A DNA stretch of 64,000 nt, taken from assembly GCF_002115725.1 (NCBI RefSeq), contig NZ_JFKD01000006.1, forward strand, positions 168,773-232,772, given 5' to 3'. This stretch comes from Marivita cryptomonadis. Lineage in GTDB: Bacteria > Pseudomonadota > Alphaproteobacteria > Rhodobacterales > Rhodobacteraceae. This document shows, in pieces, positions 8,395-16,801 of this stretch (position 1 is its first letter; every line of letters begins with the position of its first letter). The notes under the pieces were generated by a model. That model did no database searches and was not told where the DNA came from. It saw only the letters and a list, made by a program, of their open reading frames with translations. Both the position numbers and the translations under genes were made by a program.

Positions 8395-10068
8395 TTAGTG
8401 TGCGTGTGTCTTTTCCCAGTCTTCCCGCTTCGGAAGTTGCTCGAACGTGTGCTCGGGCGGTGGGGAGGGCAGGGTCCATTCCAGCGTGTCTGCGTATTCA
8501 TTCCACGGGTTCTTGGCAGTCTCGGCACGGCCCTTGGCAAGGCTCCATGCGATCACACCGATGAAGAACAGGAACGATGCAAAGGACAGGAAAGCGCCCC
8601 AGCTCGAGATGTAGTTCCAGTATGCGAACGCTTCCGGGTAGTCGATATAGCGGCGCGGCATGCCCTGACGACCCAAGAAGTGCTGCGGGAAGAACGTGAT
8701 GTTCGTGCCGATGAAGAACGTCCAGAAGTGCAGTTTACCTGCCCATTCGGGGTACATCTTGCCCGTCATCTTGGGGAAGTAGAAGTAGATCCCCGCAAAG
8801 ATACCGAACACCGCACCAAGGCTCATCACGTAGTGGAAGTGTGCAACAACATAGTAGGTGTCATGATACGCACGGTCCACCGCGGCTTGGCTCAGAACGA
8901 TCCCGGTTACACCACCCACGGTGAAGAGGAAGAGGAAGCCGAAGGCCCAAAGCATCGGTGTCTTGAACTCGATCGAGCCACCCCACATCGTCGCAATCCA
9001 CGAGAAGATCTTTACCCCGGTTGGCACCGCGATAACCATTGTGGCCAGCATGAAGTAGGACTGCTGTGTCAGCGACATGCCCACCGTGTACATGTGGTGC
9101 GCCCACACGACAAAGCCCAAGGCACCAATCGCGATGATCGCCCAAACCATCGGCAGATAACCGAAGATCGGCTTTCGGCTGAACGTTGCGATCACGTGGC
9201 TGATGATGCCGAACGCTGGCAGGATCACGATGTACACTTCCGGGTGGCCAAAGAACCACAGGATGTGCTGGTAGAGAACCGGGTCACCACCGCCAGCAGG
9301 GTCAAAGAAGGTCGTGCCGAAGTTACGGTCGGTGAGCAGCATGGTGATCGCACCCGCCAGAACCGGCAGCGCCAGAAGGATCAACCAAGCTGTGACAAAG
9401 ATCGACCAGGCAAACAGCGGCACCTTGAAGAGCGTCATGCCCGGTGCGCGCATGTTCAGGAAGGTGGTAATCACGTTGATCGCACCAAGGATCGACGAGG
9501 CACCCGAGACGTGCACCGCAAAGATCGCGAGGTCCATCGACATACCGCCCTCATTGGTCGACAGCGGCGGATACAGAACCCAGCCAACACCAGACCCCAG
9601 CTGGCCATTACCGCCCGGTGCAAAGACCGAACAGATTGCCAGTGTCGTACCGGCAACAAACAGCCAGAACGACAGGTTGTTCAGACGCGGGAACGCCATG
9701 TCCGGCGCGCCGATCTGCAAGGGCATGAAATAGTTACCGAATCCGCCGAACAGCGCCGGAATCACCACGAAGAACATCATCAGGATGCCGTGGCCGGTGA
9801 TCAGCACGTTCCAAAGGTGTCCGTTCGGGGTACAATCGCCCACCGCTGCTGCGGTCAGGCGGGCGCCTTCCATACACATGTACTGAACACCGGGGTTCAT
9901 AAGCTCCATGCGCATGTAAACGGTGAAGGCCACCGAAATGAAGCCCGCGAGACCGGCGGCGATCAGGTAGAGAATCCCGATATCCTTGTGGTTCGTGGAC
10001 ATGAACCAGCGGGTGAAAAAGCTGCGCTGGTCTTCATGTTCGTGGCCGTGAATGGCGGCGTCTGCCAT
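8395..10068 (-). CDS. ctaD: Cytochrome c oxidase subunit I (aa3 type)
   Basis: Catalytic subunit of the haem-copper oxidase, reducing O2 to water with proton pumping. The protein is 557 residues with twelve expected helices. Signatures are [11 protein letters not shown] at the N-terminus, the high-spin site HPEVYI within WFFGHPEVY (His-Tyr CuB pair), the [10 protein letters not shown] loop with two CuB histidines, and the haem ligand region [12 protein letters not shown]. The ATG at 10068 has a near-ideal AGGAGG site; the frame upstream is not coding. Subunits II and III are not in the window. An FNR-type box lies 106 bp upstream of the start. Confidence 0.98.
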   Translation of the reverse strand: MADAAIHGHEHEDQRSFFTRWFMSTNHKDIGILYLIAAGLAGFISVAFTVYMRMELMNPGVQYMCMEGARLTAAAVGDCTPNGHLWNVLITGHGILMMFFVVIPALFGGFGNYFMPLQIGAPDMAFPRLNNLSFWLFVAGTTLAICSVFAPGGNGQLGSGVGWVLYPPLSTNEGGMSMDLAIFAVHVSGASSILGAINVITTFLNMRAPGMTLFKVPLFAWSIFVTAWLILLALPVLAGAITMLLTDRNFGTTFFDPAGGGDPVLYQHILWFFGHPEVYIVILPAFGIISHVIATFSRKPIFGYLPMVWAIIAIGALGFVVWAHHMYTVGMSLTQQSYFMLATMVIAVPTGVKIFSWIATMWGGSIEFKTPMLWAFGFLFLFTVGGVTGIVLSQAAVDRAYHDTYYVVAHFHYVMSLGAVFGIFAGIYFYFPKMTGKMYPEWAGKLHFWTFFIGTNITFFPQHFLGRQGMPRRYIDYPEAFAYWNYISSWGAFLSFASFLFFIGVIAWSLAKGRAETAKNPWNEYADTLEWTLPSPPPEHTFEQLPKREDWEKTHAH

Positions 10069-10173
10069 ATCTGCCTCCTGCTGGTTCCCAATAAAAAGGC
10101 GCAGGGATTCTCCGAGCGCCATTTGTTCCATCGCCGTTTTAGAATGTGAGGCCAGCCTCGGCAACGGACGTAT

Positions 10174-10187
10174 TTGACGCAGATCAA
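10174..10187 (-). promoter_or_regulatory. FNR-type box upstream of ctaD
   Basis: TTGACGCAGATCAA matches the FNR consensus TTGAT-N4-ATCAA at 9 of 10 informative positions. Its centre is about 112 bp upstream of the ctaD ATG. Rhodobacteraceae FnrL proteins bind this motif and control respiratory genes according to oxygen. Whether it activates or represses ctaD depends on the unmapped transcription start. Confidence 0.6.
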
Positions 10188-10280
10188 ACTTTATTGTCGC
10201 ACTTTGGTCGCAAACCGAATGTGCTGAAAGGGTCTGAGAAACTTCCTAAGTGTTTGGATCGTGGCAATAACTTGGGCCAG

Positions 10281-10315
10281 AAAAAAGCCCCGGACACACG
10301 TGGGTGTCCGGGGCT
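10281..10315 (-). terminator. Strong Rho-independent terminator of phoX
   Basis: On the minus strand an 11-bp stem (AGCCCCGGACA/TGTCCGGGGCT) with a short loop is followed directly by six T residues. It lies about 20 bp after the PhoX stop codon and is the clearest terminator in the window. Confidence 0.92.
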
Positions 10316-10335
10316 CTCAAATTTACGGGACTGGC

Positions 10336-12270
10336 TTAGCCGACCAGGCCACCATCGTCACGCGTGACAGCGACAACAGCCGAACGCGGCAGGCTGCCTT
10401 CGCCATCGGGCCAGTTGCCACCATTGTCACCCGGGTGCTGGATGCCGATGAACATGGTGCGGCGGTCGGTCGACCAGCACAGGCCGGTGACTTCACAGCC
10501 GTTCGGGCCGGTCAGGAAGCGCTCGATCCGGCCGGTGACAGGGTCGCCCGCCAGCATCTGGTTGTTGCCCATGCCAGCAAAGTCACCTTCGTTGCTGTCG
10601 TCGCCGTCTGTCTGAATCCAGATCAGCCCGGTCGAGTCGATGACCATGCCGTCGGGCGAGTTGAACAGGTTGCCCGCGTTGATGTTGGCAGAGCCCGCCT
10701 GTGCACCCTCTGCAACGGTCGGGTTACCGGCCATCACGTAGAGGTCCCAGGCGAAACCGTCGGAGCCGTGGTCACCGCCCTCGGGGCGCCAGCGCACGAT
10801 CTGACCGTAGCGGTTGGTGTCGCGCGGGTTGACCGCGCTGACCGTCATCGGGTCGCCTCCGGCATTGGTGCGCACTGTGCCATCGTCGTTCAGCACGCCA
10901 CGACGCGAATTGTTGGTCAGGCAGCAATAGGCCTCAGAGGCGTTCGGGTGAACCGCGATCCACTCGGGACGGTCCATCGTGGTCGCGCCGACCCTCGAGG
11001 CGGCCATGCGGGTGAAGACAGCGATATGCGCTGCGTCCATGCCTGTGGTCGCAGGGGTCAGCGGAACCCAGCGGCCGGACATGTCGTCTTCGAAGACGGC
11101 AACCGACAGCGTGCCGTCCACCAGCAGGGTCGAGGTATCTTCGCCCGGCACGTAGACGTCATTGCTTAGCCAGCGATACATGAACTCGCCACGCTCGTCG
11201 TCACCCATGTAGACGGCGACACGGCCATCGGAAGCGATGCCGTACGCGGCGTTCTCGTGCTTGAACCGGCCTAGGGCCGTGTGCTTGATCGGGGTCGCGT
11301 CCGGGTTCGCCGGGTCGATTTCCACGATGTAGCCTGCTCGGTGCGGCTCGTTCGGGTTGGTCGCGATGTCGAAGCGCGCATCGAAGCCATGGTAGTTATA
11401 GCGGCCCGCATCGACCTTGGTCGACACGCCGTAGCGGCTGAAGCCGTCCATGACCATCGAGTCGGCGGACACTTCGGACACAGCACCGAAATAGCCGTTA
11501 AAGTTTTCTTCGCAGGTCAGGTACGTGCCCCACGGTGTCCGGCCGGACCCGCAGTTGTTGAATGTGCCCAACGATTCCATGCCGGTCGGATCGGCTTCGG
11601 TCTTGAGCAGGTCATGACCAGCCGCCGGACCTGAGAAGGTCATCGGCGTGTTGTGGTGGATGCGGCGGTTGTAGGAGCTGTCGATTGCGACATTCCAGCC
11701 GTCGTCACCCTGCGCCAGTTCCATGACGGTCACGCCCTGAAAGCTTTGCAGGATGCGCACATCGTCCAGCGATTTCGGCATGCCGTCTTCGGTATGCGGC
11801 AGGTTGACGTCTGGGTTCACGTATTCGCTGTTGACGACGAAAATCTCGCGGCCGTCGACATTGAACAATTCCATGCCGTCGGTGTTTTCACCCATCACGC
11901 GGTCTGCATGCTCGAGCGCCACGCCGGTGGCGGGGTCAAACGCGTCTTCAGCATCCGAGAAAAGCGCATCGCCCCAGCGGACGACGGTCTTCCAGCTGTA
12001 ACCTTCGGGAACGTGGATCGTGCCGTCGGTCTGGGCCGCGATCGGAGTGAACGGGAATCGCGATGCGGGCTGCGCCATGGCAGTGCTGCCCTTGAGCATG
12101 CCTGCGCCCATGACAGCGGCACCCGAGCCGAATGCCAGAACACCACCAAGGAAACCGCGGCGGGAAATCGCGCGCTCGACCACCTTGTCGAAGTCATTGC
12201 CCTCGGGGCGCGGGAAATTCAGTTCGTCCCATTCGTCTGCAGAAAGATTGTGGATATCTTTGGGTGTCAT
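10336..12270 (-). CDS. phoX: PhoX-family alkaline phosphatase, Tat-exported (DUF839)
   Basis: A 644-residue secreted phosphatase that releases phosphate from organic esters in the periplasm or outside the cell, using Ca and Fe. The twin-arginine signal RRGFLGG is at residues 37-43, followed by a hydrophobic run and an AMAQ cleavage site, so folding and metal loading occur before export. The DUF839 propeller includes FNNCGSGRTPWGTYLTCEEN, the conserved segment holding metal-site Cys and Glu residues. The start is the ATG at 12270 (MTPKDIHNLS); the ribosome site is weak. I looked for a PHO box upstream and did not find one. Confidence 0.92.
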   Translation of the reverse strand: MTPKDIHNLSADEWDELNFPRPEGNDFDKVVERAISRRGFLGGVLAFGSGAAVMGAGMLKGSTAMAQPASRFPFTPIAAQTDGTIHVPEGYSWKTVVRWGDALFSDAEDAFDPATGVALEHADRVMGENTDGMELFNVDGREIFVVNSEYVNPDVNLPHTEDGMPKSLDDVRILQSFQGVTVMELAQGDDGWNVAIDSSYNRRIHHNTPMTFSGPAAGHDLLKTEADPTGMESLGTFNNCGSGRTPWGTYLTCEENFNGYFGAVSEVSADSMVMDGFSRYGVSTKVDAGRYNYHGFDARFDIATNPNEPHRAGYIVEIDPANPDATPIKHTALGRFKHENAAYGIASDGRVAVYMGDDERGEFMYRWLSNDVYVPGEDTSTLLVDGTLSVAVFEDDMSGRWVPLTPATTGMDAAHIAVFTRMAASRVGATTMDRPEWIAVHPNASEAYCCLTNNSRRGVLNDDGTVRTNAGGDPMTVSAVNPRDTNRYGQIVRWRPEGGDHGSDGFAWDLYVMAGNPTVAEGAQAGSANINAGNLFNSPDGMVIDSTGLIWIQTDGDDSNEGDFAGMGNNQMLAGDPVTGRIERFLTGPNGCEVTGLCWSTDRRTMFIGIQHPGDNGGNWPDGEGSLPRSAVVAVTRDDGGLVG

Positions 12271-12339
12271 GATCCATGTCCGATGATGATTGCCTGAAGC
12301 CGATAAACGGCGTCTCACGCCGCACCGGTCGCAGGCAAT

Positions 12340-13038
12340 TCACCGGATTCGGGTATCAGTTCCGTGACAGGTTTGATTCAGTTTTGCATCATCGCCAAAA
12401 ACGCCATCAAAACTTTGCCGCAGCGCAACATCGAGGTCATCCATTGTCACTGGCAATCCAAGATCGACCAGAGATGTCACCCCGTATTGCGTGATCCCGC
12501 AGGGCACGATGCCGTCGAAATGGCTCAGGTCCGGTTCCACGTTGATCGAAATGCCGTGAAAGCTCACCCATTTGCGCAGGCGAATGCCGATGGCCGCGAT
12601 CTTGTCTTCAGCGGTCTTACCATCTGGCAGACGTTTCTTGTCCGGCCGTTCGATCCAGACACCCACACGCCCATCGCGGATATGCCCGGTCAGACCGAAC
12701 TCACCCAATGTGGCAATCACCCAGCGTTCGAGGTCTTGAACGAAACACCGCACATCGCGCCCACGCTTGCCCACATCAAGCATGACATAAACCACGCGCT
12801 GTCCCGGACCGTGATAGGTATACTGGCCGCCTCGTTTGGACGGGTAGACCGGAAAGCGATCAGGGTCTTTCAGGTCCTCGATCTTGGCACTGGTTCCCGA
12901 AGTATAAAGCGGCGGATGCTCGACCAGCCAAACCAATTCATCCGCGCTTCCTGCCGCAATCGCCGCCGCGCGGGCCTCCATCAGGGCCACGGCCTCGTCG
13001 TAATCGGTCAACCCGTCAGTTATGCGCCATTCAACCAT
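12340..13038 (-). CDS. lipB: Lipoyl(octanoyl) transferase
   Basis: Moves octanoyl from octanoyl-ACP to the lipoyl domains of 2-oxoacid dehydrogenases and GcvH; LipA then adds sulfur. The protein is 232 residues. [12 protein letters not shown] is at 69-80, the catalytic Lys146 is in KIAAIGIR, and the acyl-accepting Cys180 is in PCGITQYG. It starts 4 bp after the stop of the LytTR gene, so the two are probably one transcript. Confidence 0.96.
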   Translation of the reverse strand: MVEWRITDGLTDYDEAVALMEARAAAIAAGSADELVWLVEHPPLYTSGTSAKIEDLKDPDRFPVYPSKRGGQYTYHGPGQRVVYVMLDVGKRGRDVRCFVQDLERWVIATLGEFGLTGHIRDGRVGVWIERPDKKRLPDGKTAEDKIAAIGIRLRKWVSFHGISINVEPDLSHFDGIVPCGITQYGVTSLVDLGLPVTMDDLDVALRQSFDGVFGDDAKLNQTCHGTDTRIR

Positions 13039-13042
13039 TTAT

Positions 13043-13816
13043 CTACCGGGGCAGCAGCCCAGCCTCCTTGATCGTCGGGATATGGCGGCGGCTGACCGGG
13101 ATGTCACCCCCTTTGGTCATCTGCAACACAGCGCGGTCGCCGTCACGGGTGGCCGAGGTGACCTGATCGAAGGCGGCCCAGTGCGAACGATGCACCTGTG
13201 CGCCCGGTGCAGCGCCCACTTCGCGGATCGCATCGGCAAGGCGCATCAGGATCATCTCTTCGCCTTTGGTGGTGCGCACACGGACATAATGATCTTCGAC
13301 CGAGATCGCGATCAGCGGTCCACGTTTGTCCAGTGGCAGGCGATCCAACAGGGGCACTGTCTGAGGAACGTTTGCCGGGGCAGGGGACAGGTGTCGGGTA
13401 AAGAGGTCAAGCACCGCCATCACGATCACCGAAATCACCAGCGTCGTCCCGGCGAGGGTCAGCGTCCCGTCTCCTAATGGCGCAGCGCCGAAAACCAGCC
13501 AGTTCAGTACGGTCACCAGCCCGACCATGGCGCAGCCTGTGAGGCCGCCCGCCAATAGGATACGCATGAGATGCGCAACCCCAGACTGGGACGGGCGCAG
13601 AACCGCATAGCTGACCAGATAGCCCGTCGTGTACCCGGCAAACGTCAAGAGCGTCCAATAGGCAATTCGGGGCGCCAGAGACAGGGATGACAGCGTTCCG
13701 AAAGGACCGATCAGGCAAAGCACCGCACTGACGGCGGTCAAGGCCGTCAGGGTCAGCGGATGCAGCAAATGCCGCCGCCATTCACGAAGCGCGAGCTGCG
13801 GACGCGGGTCACTCAC
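13043..13816 (-). CDS. Membrane-anchored LytTR-type DNA-binding protein
   Basis: A 257-residue protein. About four transmembrane helices occupy residues 18-145. The C-terminal ~95 residues form a LytTR domain, recognised by ISVEDHYVRVRTTKGEEMILMRLADAI and VHRSHWAAFDQV. There is no receiver domain, so it is a one-component regulator whose membrane part presumably senses a signal. LytTR proteins bind direct repeats. No target site is obvious nearby. It sits 4 bp upstream of lipB. Confidence 0.88.
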   Translation of the reverse strand: MSDPRPQLALREWRRHLLHPLTLTALTAVSAVLCLIGPFGTLSSLSLAPRIAYWTLLTFAGYTTGYLVSYAVLRPSQSGVAHLMRILLAGGLTGCAMVGLVTVLNWLVFGAAPLGDGTLTLAGTTLVISVIVMAVLDLFTRHLSPAPANVPQTVPLLDRLPLDKRGPLIAISVEDHYVRVRTTKGEEMILMRLADAIREVGAAPGAQVHRSHWAAFDQVTSATRDGDRAVLQMTKGGDIPVSRRHIPTIKEAGLLPR

Positions 13817-13909
13817 GAAGCTGGGCCGTCATTTGCGTATCCTCTCTGGCGGCAATCGCTGCCGCGTCGTTTTGGTGCCTCATCAACAACTCAACGACAA
13901 GAGGACGCC

Positions 13910-14401
13910 ATGACGCTTTTGCCTTTTCTCTCTGCTCCGCTGCCTGTTCAGCTTCATATCATCGCCGCCGTGTTCGCTCTGTTCCTTGGACCATTTGCAC
14001 TTTATCGTCGCAGGAGAGACCGGACACACAAGGTCGTCGGCTATCTCTGGGTCACCGCCATGACCGTTCTGGCGGTCGCTTCCTTCCTGATCCCGTCACA
14101 TTTCACGCCGATCGGCATCGGCCCTTTGCACGGCTTTGCGGTTCTTACGCTGTGGTCGCTCTGGACCGGGATCAGCGCCGCCATTGCCCGCGATATCGCA
14201 CGGCACGAGGCGGTCTTTCGCAGTCTCTATTCGAACGGGTTGATCATCGCTGGGGCGTTCACGTTTCTGCCGGGACGCACAATGAATCAAATGCTGTTCG
14301 GAGAGCCTTCACAACTGGGTTGGGTGGTGATCGCAGCACTTCTCGGGCTGGTCGCACTGCGTGTGTTCCTGCCACGGCTGCGCCAGCAGGCATGGGCATG
14401 A
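13910..14401 (+). CDS. DUF2306 family membrane protein
   Basis: A 163-residue protein with four transmembrane segments. HIIAAVFALFLGPFALYRRRRDRTHKVVGYLW at the N-terminus carries the conserved His and the basic RRRDRTHK loop of DUF2306. PLHGFAVLTLWSLWTG and the final LPGRTMNQMLFG also fit. The start at 13910 has an AAGAGGAC ribosome site. The function is unknown; some relatives are predicted haem- or cytochrome b561-like, which is not shown here. Confidence 0.75.
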   Translation: MTLLPFLSAPLPVQLHIIAAVFALFLGPFALYRRRRDRTHKVVGYLWVTAMTVLAVASFLIPSHFTPIGIGPLHGFAVLTLWSLWTGISAAIARDIARHEAVFRSLYSNGLIIAGAFTFLPGRTMNQMLFGEPSQLGWVVIAALLGLVALRVFLPRLRQQAWA

Positions 14402-14472
14402 AGTTTGTCGAAATTTGCCCTTGCCCCCGATTGAGACCTTCGCTAATGAGCCGCCTACCAAGTCAAGACAGT

Positions 14473-14559
14473 GCGGTCGTGGCGGAATTGGTAGACGCGC
14501 AGCGTTGAGGTCGCTGTGGGGTAACTCCCGTGGAAGTTCGAGTCTTCTCGACCGCACCA
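14473..14559 (+). tRNA. tRNA-Leu (GAG)
   Basis: An 87-nt type II tRNA. The acceptor stem GCGGTCG/CGACCGC is perfect. The anticodon stem CAGCG/CGCTG encloses TTGAGGT, giving anticodon GAG. A variable arm and the T-loop GTTCGAGTC are present, and CCA is encoded at the 3' end. Confidence 0.97.
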
Positions 14560-14607
14560 TTTTTCAGATCATCATCGGGACGATCAGGTTTTGCAAACTA
14601 CGGTTTG

Positions 14608-15636
14608 CTACTTTGCAAGTCGCGTCCGAAACACCCGCGCCGCCAATGGCGCGCCCATGATGACGACGAAAATCCGCAACACATGATGCGCCACGACGAA
14701 GGCCACGTCAGCCCCCACGATCAGGGCCAGCACGGTCAATTCAGCCTGACCTCCGGGGGCAAAGGCCAAAAGCGTTTCCATACCGGGAGCAAAGCCAAGA
14801 CTGTAGATCGCCTCAACAAAGATCAATGTCAGCACGATCAGGATGCCGCAGAAGCCCAGTCCAGCCGCCAGGTCCTTGCGAATCTCGGCCATTGTGATCC
14901 CGGCATATTTGGTGCCGATGGTCATGCCGATAAAGAACTGTGCGGCCCAGATCGCCTCGGCGGGGGGGCGATTGTGCAAGCCGCCCGCCAGCGTCAACGC
15001 CGCGGTGACGATCAGCGGGCCAAGGATCGACGCGCCGAACAGACCTACGCGTTTCGCCAGACGCCAACCGGCAATGGCGCAGACCGCCATCAGCAGCAAT
15101 TCCACAGGCGGGATACTGGTCGCCGGTGCACCGGGTGGGTTCGACAGATCCGCCTCCCAGATGCCGATAAGCAAAAAGGGCAGGGCGACCACGATCACCA
15201 TCACCCGTGTCGCGTGGATGAGGCTGAGTGTGCGAACATTGGCTCCGGCCTCTTCTCCGAAGACGATCATGTCCTGCAAGCCACCCGGCATGGTCGCGTA
15301 ATAGGCGGTGGCGAAATCATAGCCGCAGAAGCGTTGGAAATAGGGCACGCCAATCACCCCGATCACAGCGACCATGATCGGCACCAAGAGCAACGTGGGC
15401 CACATCGCCGGGAACGTCGCCAAAACGGCAGGGGTCAGTGTTGCGCCCACCGCAACGCCAAGGATCGTGCGCATCGTGTCGTTGAGCGGTTTGATCCCGC
15501 GCATCTTGACCCCGGCCAGAGCGGCGGCAAGACAGGCAAAGATCGGTCCCATCAGCCAAGGCAGGGGCAGGTGAAGTAGCTTGAACACGGCCACGCCCAC
15601 ACCTGCGATGGCAAAGGTGCGCAGAACGACGATCAC
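14608..15636 (-). CDS. AbrB-family (PF05145) membrane protein, putative transporter
   Basis: A 342-residue integral membrane protein with two repeated hydrophobic halves. The repeat signature is LPWLMGPIFACLAAALAG with MRTILGVAVGATLTP in the first half, and the second half has GASILGPLIVTAALTL with AQFFIGMTIGTKYAGI. YYATMPGGLQDMIVFGEEAGAN and AFAPGGQAELTVLAL hold the paired PGG motifs of the family. Despite the AbrB name there is no DNA-binding domain; a substrate-export role is presumed. It overlaps the GntR gene by 4 bp (ATGA), so the pair is translationally coupled. Confidence 0.85.
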   Translation of the reverse strand: MIVVLRTFAIAGVGVAVFKLLHLPLPWLMGPIFACLAAALAGVKMRGIKPLNDTMRTILGVAVGATLTPAVLATFPAMWPTLLLVPIMVAVIGVIGVPYFQRFCGYDFATAYYATMPGGLQDMIVFGEEAGANVRTLSLIHATRVMVIVVALPFLLIGIWEADLSNPPGAPATSIPPVELLLMAVCAIAGWRLAKRVGLFGASILGPLIVTAALTLAGGLHNRPPAEAIWAAQFFIGMTIGTKYAGITMAEIRKDLAAGLGFCGILIVLTLIFVEAIYSLGFAPGMETLLAFAPGGQAELTVLALIVGADVAFVVAHHVLRIFVVIMGAPLAARVFRTRLAK

Positions 15637-16283
15637 GCGGACATGCCCTTGAGCCGGTAGCGGAGCGAGGTTTGCAGATGTGCCTCAGCAGCTTCGGCTG
15701 CACGGTCCCCGTCACGCTGGCGCAGGGCGGTGATCACGTCGCTATGTTGCGATACGACGATACGGATGCGGTCGGGGTCAAGATAGGTGGTTGGTCCCAA
15801 AAGGATCAGCGCGTTGTTGATCGCCTCGGCCGAGGCCAACAAAAAGCGGTTGCGGGCGGCGCGGTAAAGCGCTTCGTGGAAATCCTGATTGATCGCAGCC
15901 CCCAAGGTCGGCGTATCCTGCGCACCAAGGATGCGCCTATTCATGTCATCCAGCGCGTCAAACTCTGCCTCGGACCCGTGCTGTGCGGCCATGCTTGCTG
16001 CGGTGCGTTCCAGAACGATCCGCATCTCGTAAAGCTCGACCACTTCGGTCTGGGACAGTTTGCGGATCACCGCGCCAATGCGGGGGCGGTGTTCGACGAT
16101 ACCGTTGTTTTCAAGCCTCCGCAGCGCTTCGCGGACAGGAGTGCGGGACAAGTTGAGCCGTTTGGCCACGTCTTCTTCGCGCAGCCGGTCGCCGGGCGCA
16201 AAGTCACCGCTGCGCAACGCGTTGATCAGGCTGGCGTAAGCTGCCTCACCGCTGGAAAAGGGGGATGTTTTGAGATCTGTCAT
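15633..16283 (-). CDS. GntR-family regulator, FadR/FCD subfamily
   Basis: A 216-residue repressor-type regulator. The winged-helix motif is LNLSRTPVREALRRLENNG at about residues 43-61, followed by an FCD domain with metal-site candidates FHEALYRAARN and QHSDVI. The start is the ATG at 16283; a TTG 21 bp upstream is in frame but lies inside the operator. A perfect palindrome overlaps this ATG, so the gene is very probably autorepressed, together with the coupled AbrB-family transporter gene whose substrate is likely the inducer. Confidence 0.92.
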   Translation of the reverse strand: MTDLKTSPFSSGEAAYASLINALRSGDFAPGDRLREEDVAKRLNLSRTPVREALRRLENNGIVEHRPRIGAVIRKLSQTEVVELYEMRIVLERTAASMAAQHGSEAEFDALDDMNRRILGAQDTPTLGAAINQDFHEALYRAARNRFLLASAEAINNALILLGPTTYLDPDRIRIVVSQHSDVITALRQRDGDRAAEAAEAHLQTSLRYRLKGMSA

Positions 16284-16307
16284 ATTGTATCCGTTTGGAT
16301 ACAATAT
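16282..16307 (-). promoter_or_regulatory. Perfect palindromic operator over the GntR start codon
   Basis: Arms ATATTGTATCC and GGATACAATAT, 11 of 11 matched, separated by GTTT. The TTGTA...TACAA pattern is typical of FCD-type GntR sites. The first two bases of the ATG lie inside it, and the only Shine-Dalgarno-like sequence (GGA, 6 nt before ATG) is part of one arm. Bound repressor would cover the predicted transcription start. Confidence 0.85.
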
Positions 16308-16335
16308 CAGTAAGGCACCAATAGGAGTGTGTCAA
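16307..16335 (-). promoter_or_regulatory. Candidate promoter of the GntR-AbrB operon
   Basis: On the minus strand a consensus TTGACA (16335-16330) is followed after 17 bp by TACTGA (16312-16307), a weak -10 element. Transcription would begin near 16300, inside the palindrome. The -10 element is poor, so this is tentative. Confidence 0.45.
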
Positions 16336-16350
16336 ACCTCTGTAGATGTG

Positions 16351-16380
16351 AAAAACGCACCGGATGTGGCGCGTTTTTTC
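16351..16380 (-). terminator. Bidirectional-looking terminator after the small exported protein gene
   Basis: AAAAACGC (16351-16358) and GCGTTTTT (16371-16378) form an 8-bp stem, extended inside by a bulged CGCAC/GTGGCG pairing. It has a T tract in both directions. It lies 18 bp beyond the stop of the minus-strand gene 16398-16679 and just before the GntR promoter. Confidence 0.65.
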
Positions 16381-16397
16381 TCGTCTTTGTTAGGGGG

Positions 16398-16679
16398 TCA
16401 GTCCGCTTGGGACAGTTGGAAAGGCTCAGGCGTAACGCCGTGTACGTTTGCGTGTTCGAGCGCCCCGGCTTTTTGCAATTCTTCATGGATCAGCAACAGT
16501 TTCATGCCGTGCGACAGATCGGTGCGGTCGTGAATGCCGAGGATTGCGCCTTGTGCGTCCTTGTCGAGTTTGACCGCGTCGAAATCGGTGACATAGGTGC
16601 TGATGACCTCGGGCAAGGTTTCCGCCGCAAGGGTCAAGGGTGTCAGGGTCAAGATCAAAATGGCAATCATGCGTGTCAT
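16398..16679 (-). CDS. Small exported protein of unknown function
   Basis: A 93-residue protein. Residues 1-19 form a clear signal peptide (MTRMIAILILTLTPLTLAAE, cleavage after LAA). The mature part is about 74 residues, acidic, without cysteines, and contains DAVKLDKDAQGAILGIHDRTDLSHGMKLLLIHEELQKAG. I do not recognise a family. It stands alone between a terminator and a 120-bp upstream gap, so it probably has its own promoter. Confidence 0.65.
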   Translation of the reverse strand: MTRMIAILILTLTPLTLAAETLPEVISTYVTDFDAVKLDKDAQGAILGIHDRTDLSHGMKLLLIHEELQKAGALEHANVHGVTPEPFQLSQAD

Positions 16680-16801
16680 AGTCTGGTTTCCGTTTGGCAG
16701 CGGTTCACCGGATCAACGCAAATTTGAGGCGCAAAGTTCCGAAGTCGCGCCACAGGGTCTCGCGGCGCGGTTATGTAACTCCTCCAAATGTAGAGAGATT
16801 C

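Noticed and set aside
8050..10149. 699-codon open frame opposite ctaD
   Set aside because: It is antisense to a fully conserved ctaD, rich in His/Arg/Asp from reverse codon use, and has no ribosome site or recognisable domain.
12271..12339. PHO box upstream of phoX
   Set aside because: No CTGTCAT-type direct repeat is visible in the available upstream sequence; a site inside lipB cannot be excluded but none stood out.
14593..14608. GCAAAC/GTTTGC hairpin between tRNA-Leu and the AbrB-family gene
   Set aside because: Only 6 bp, it touches the AbrB-family stop codon and is followed by no good T tract on either strand.
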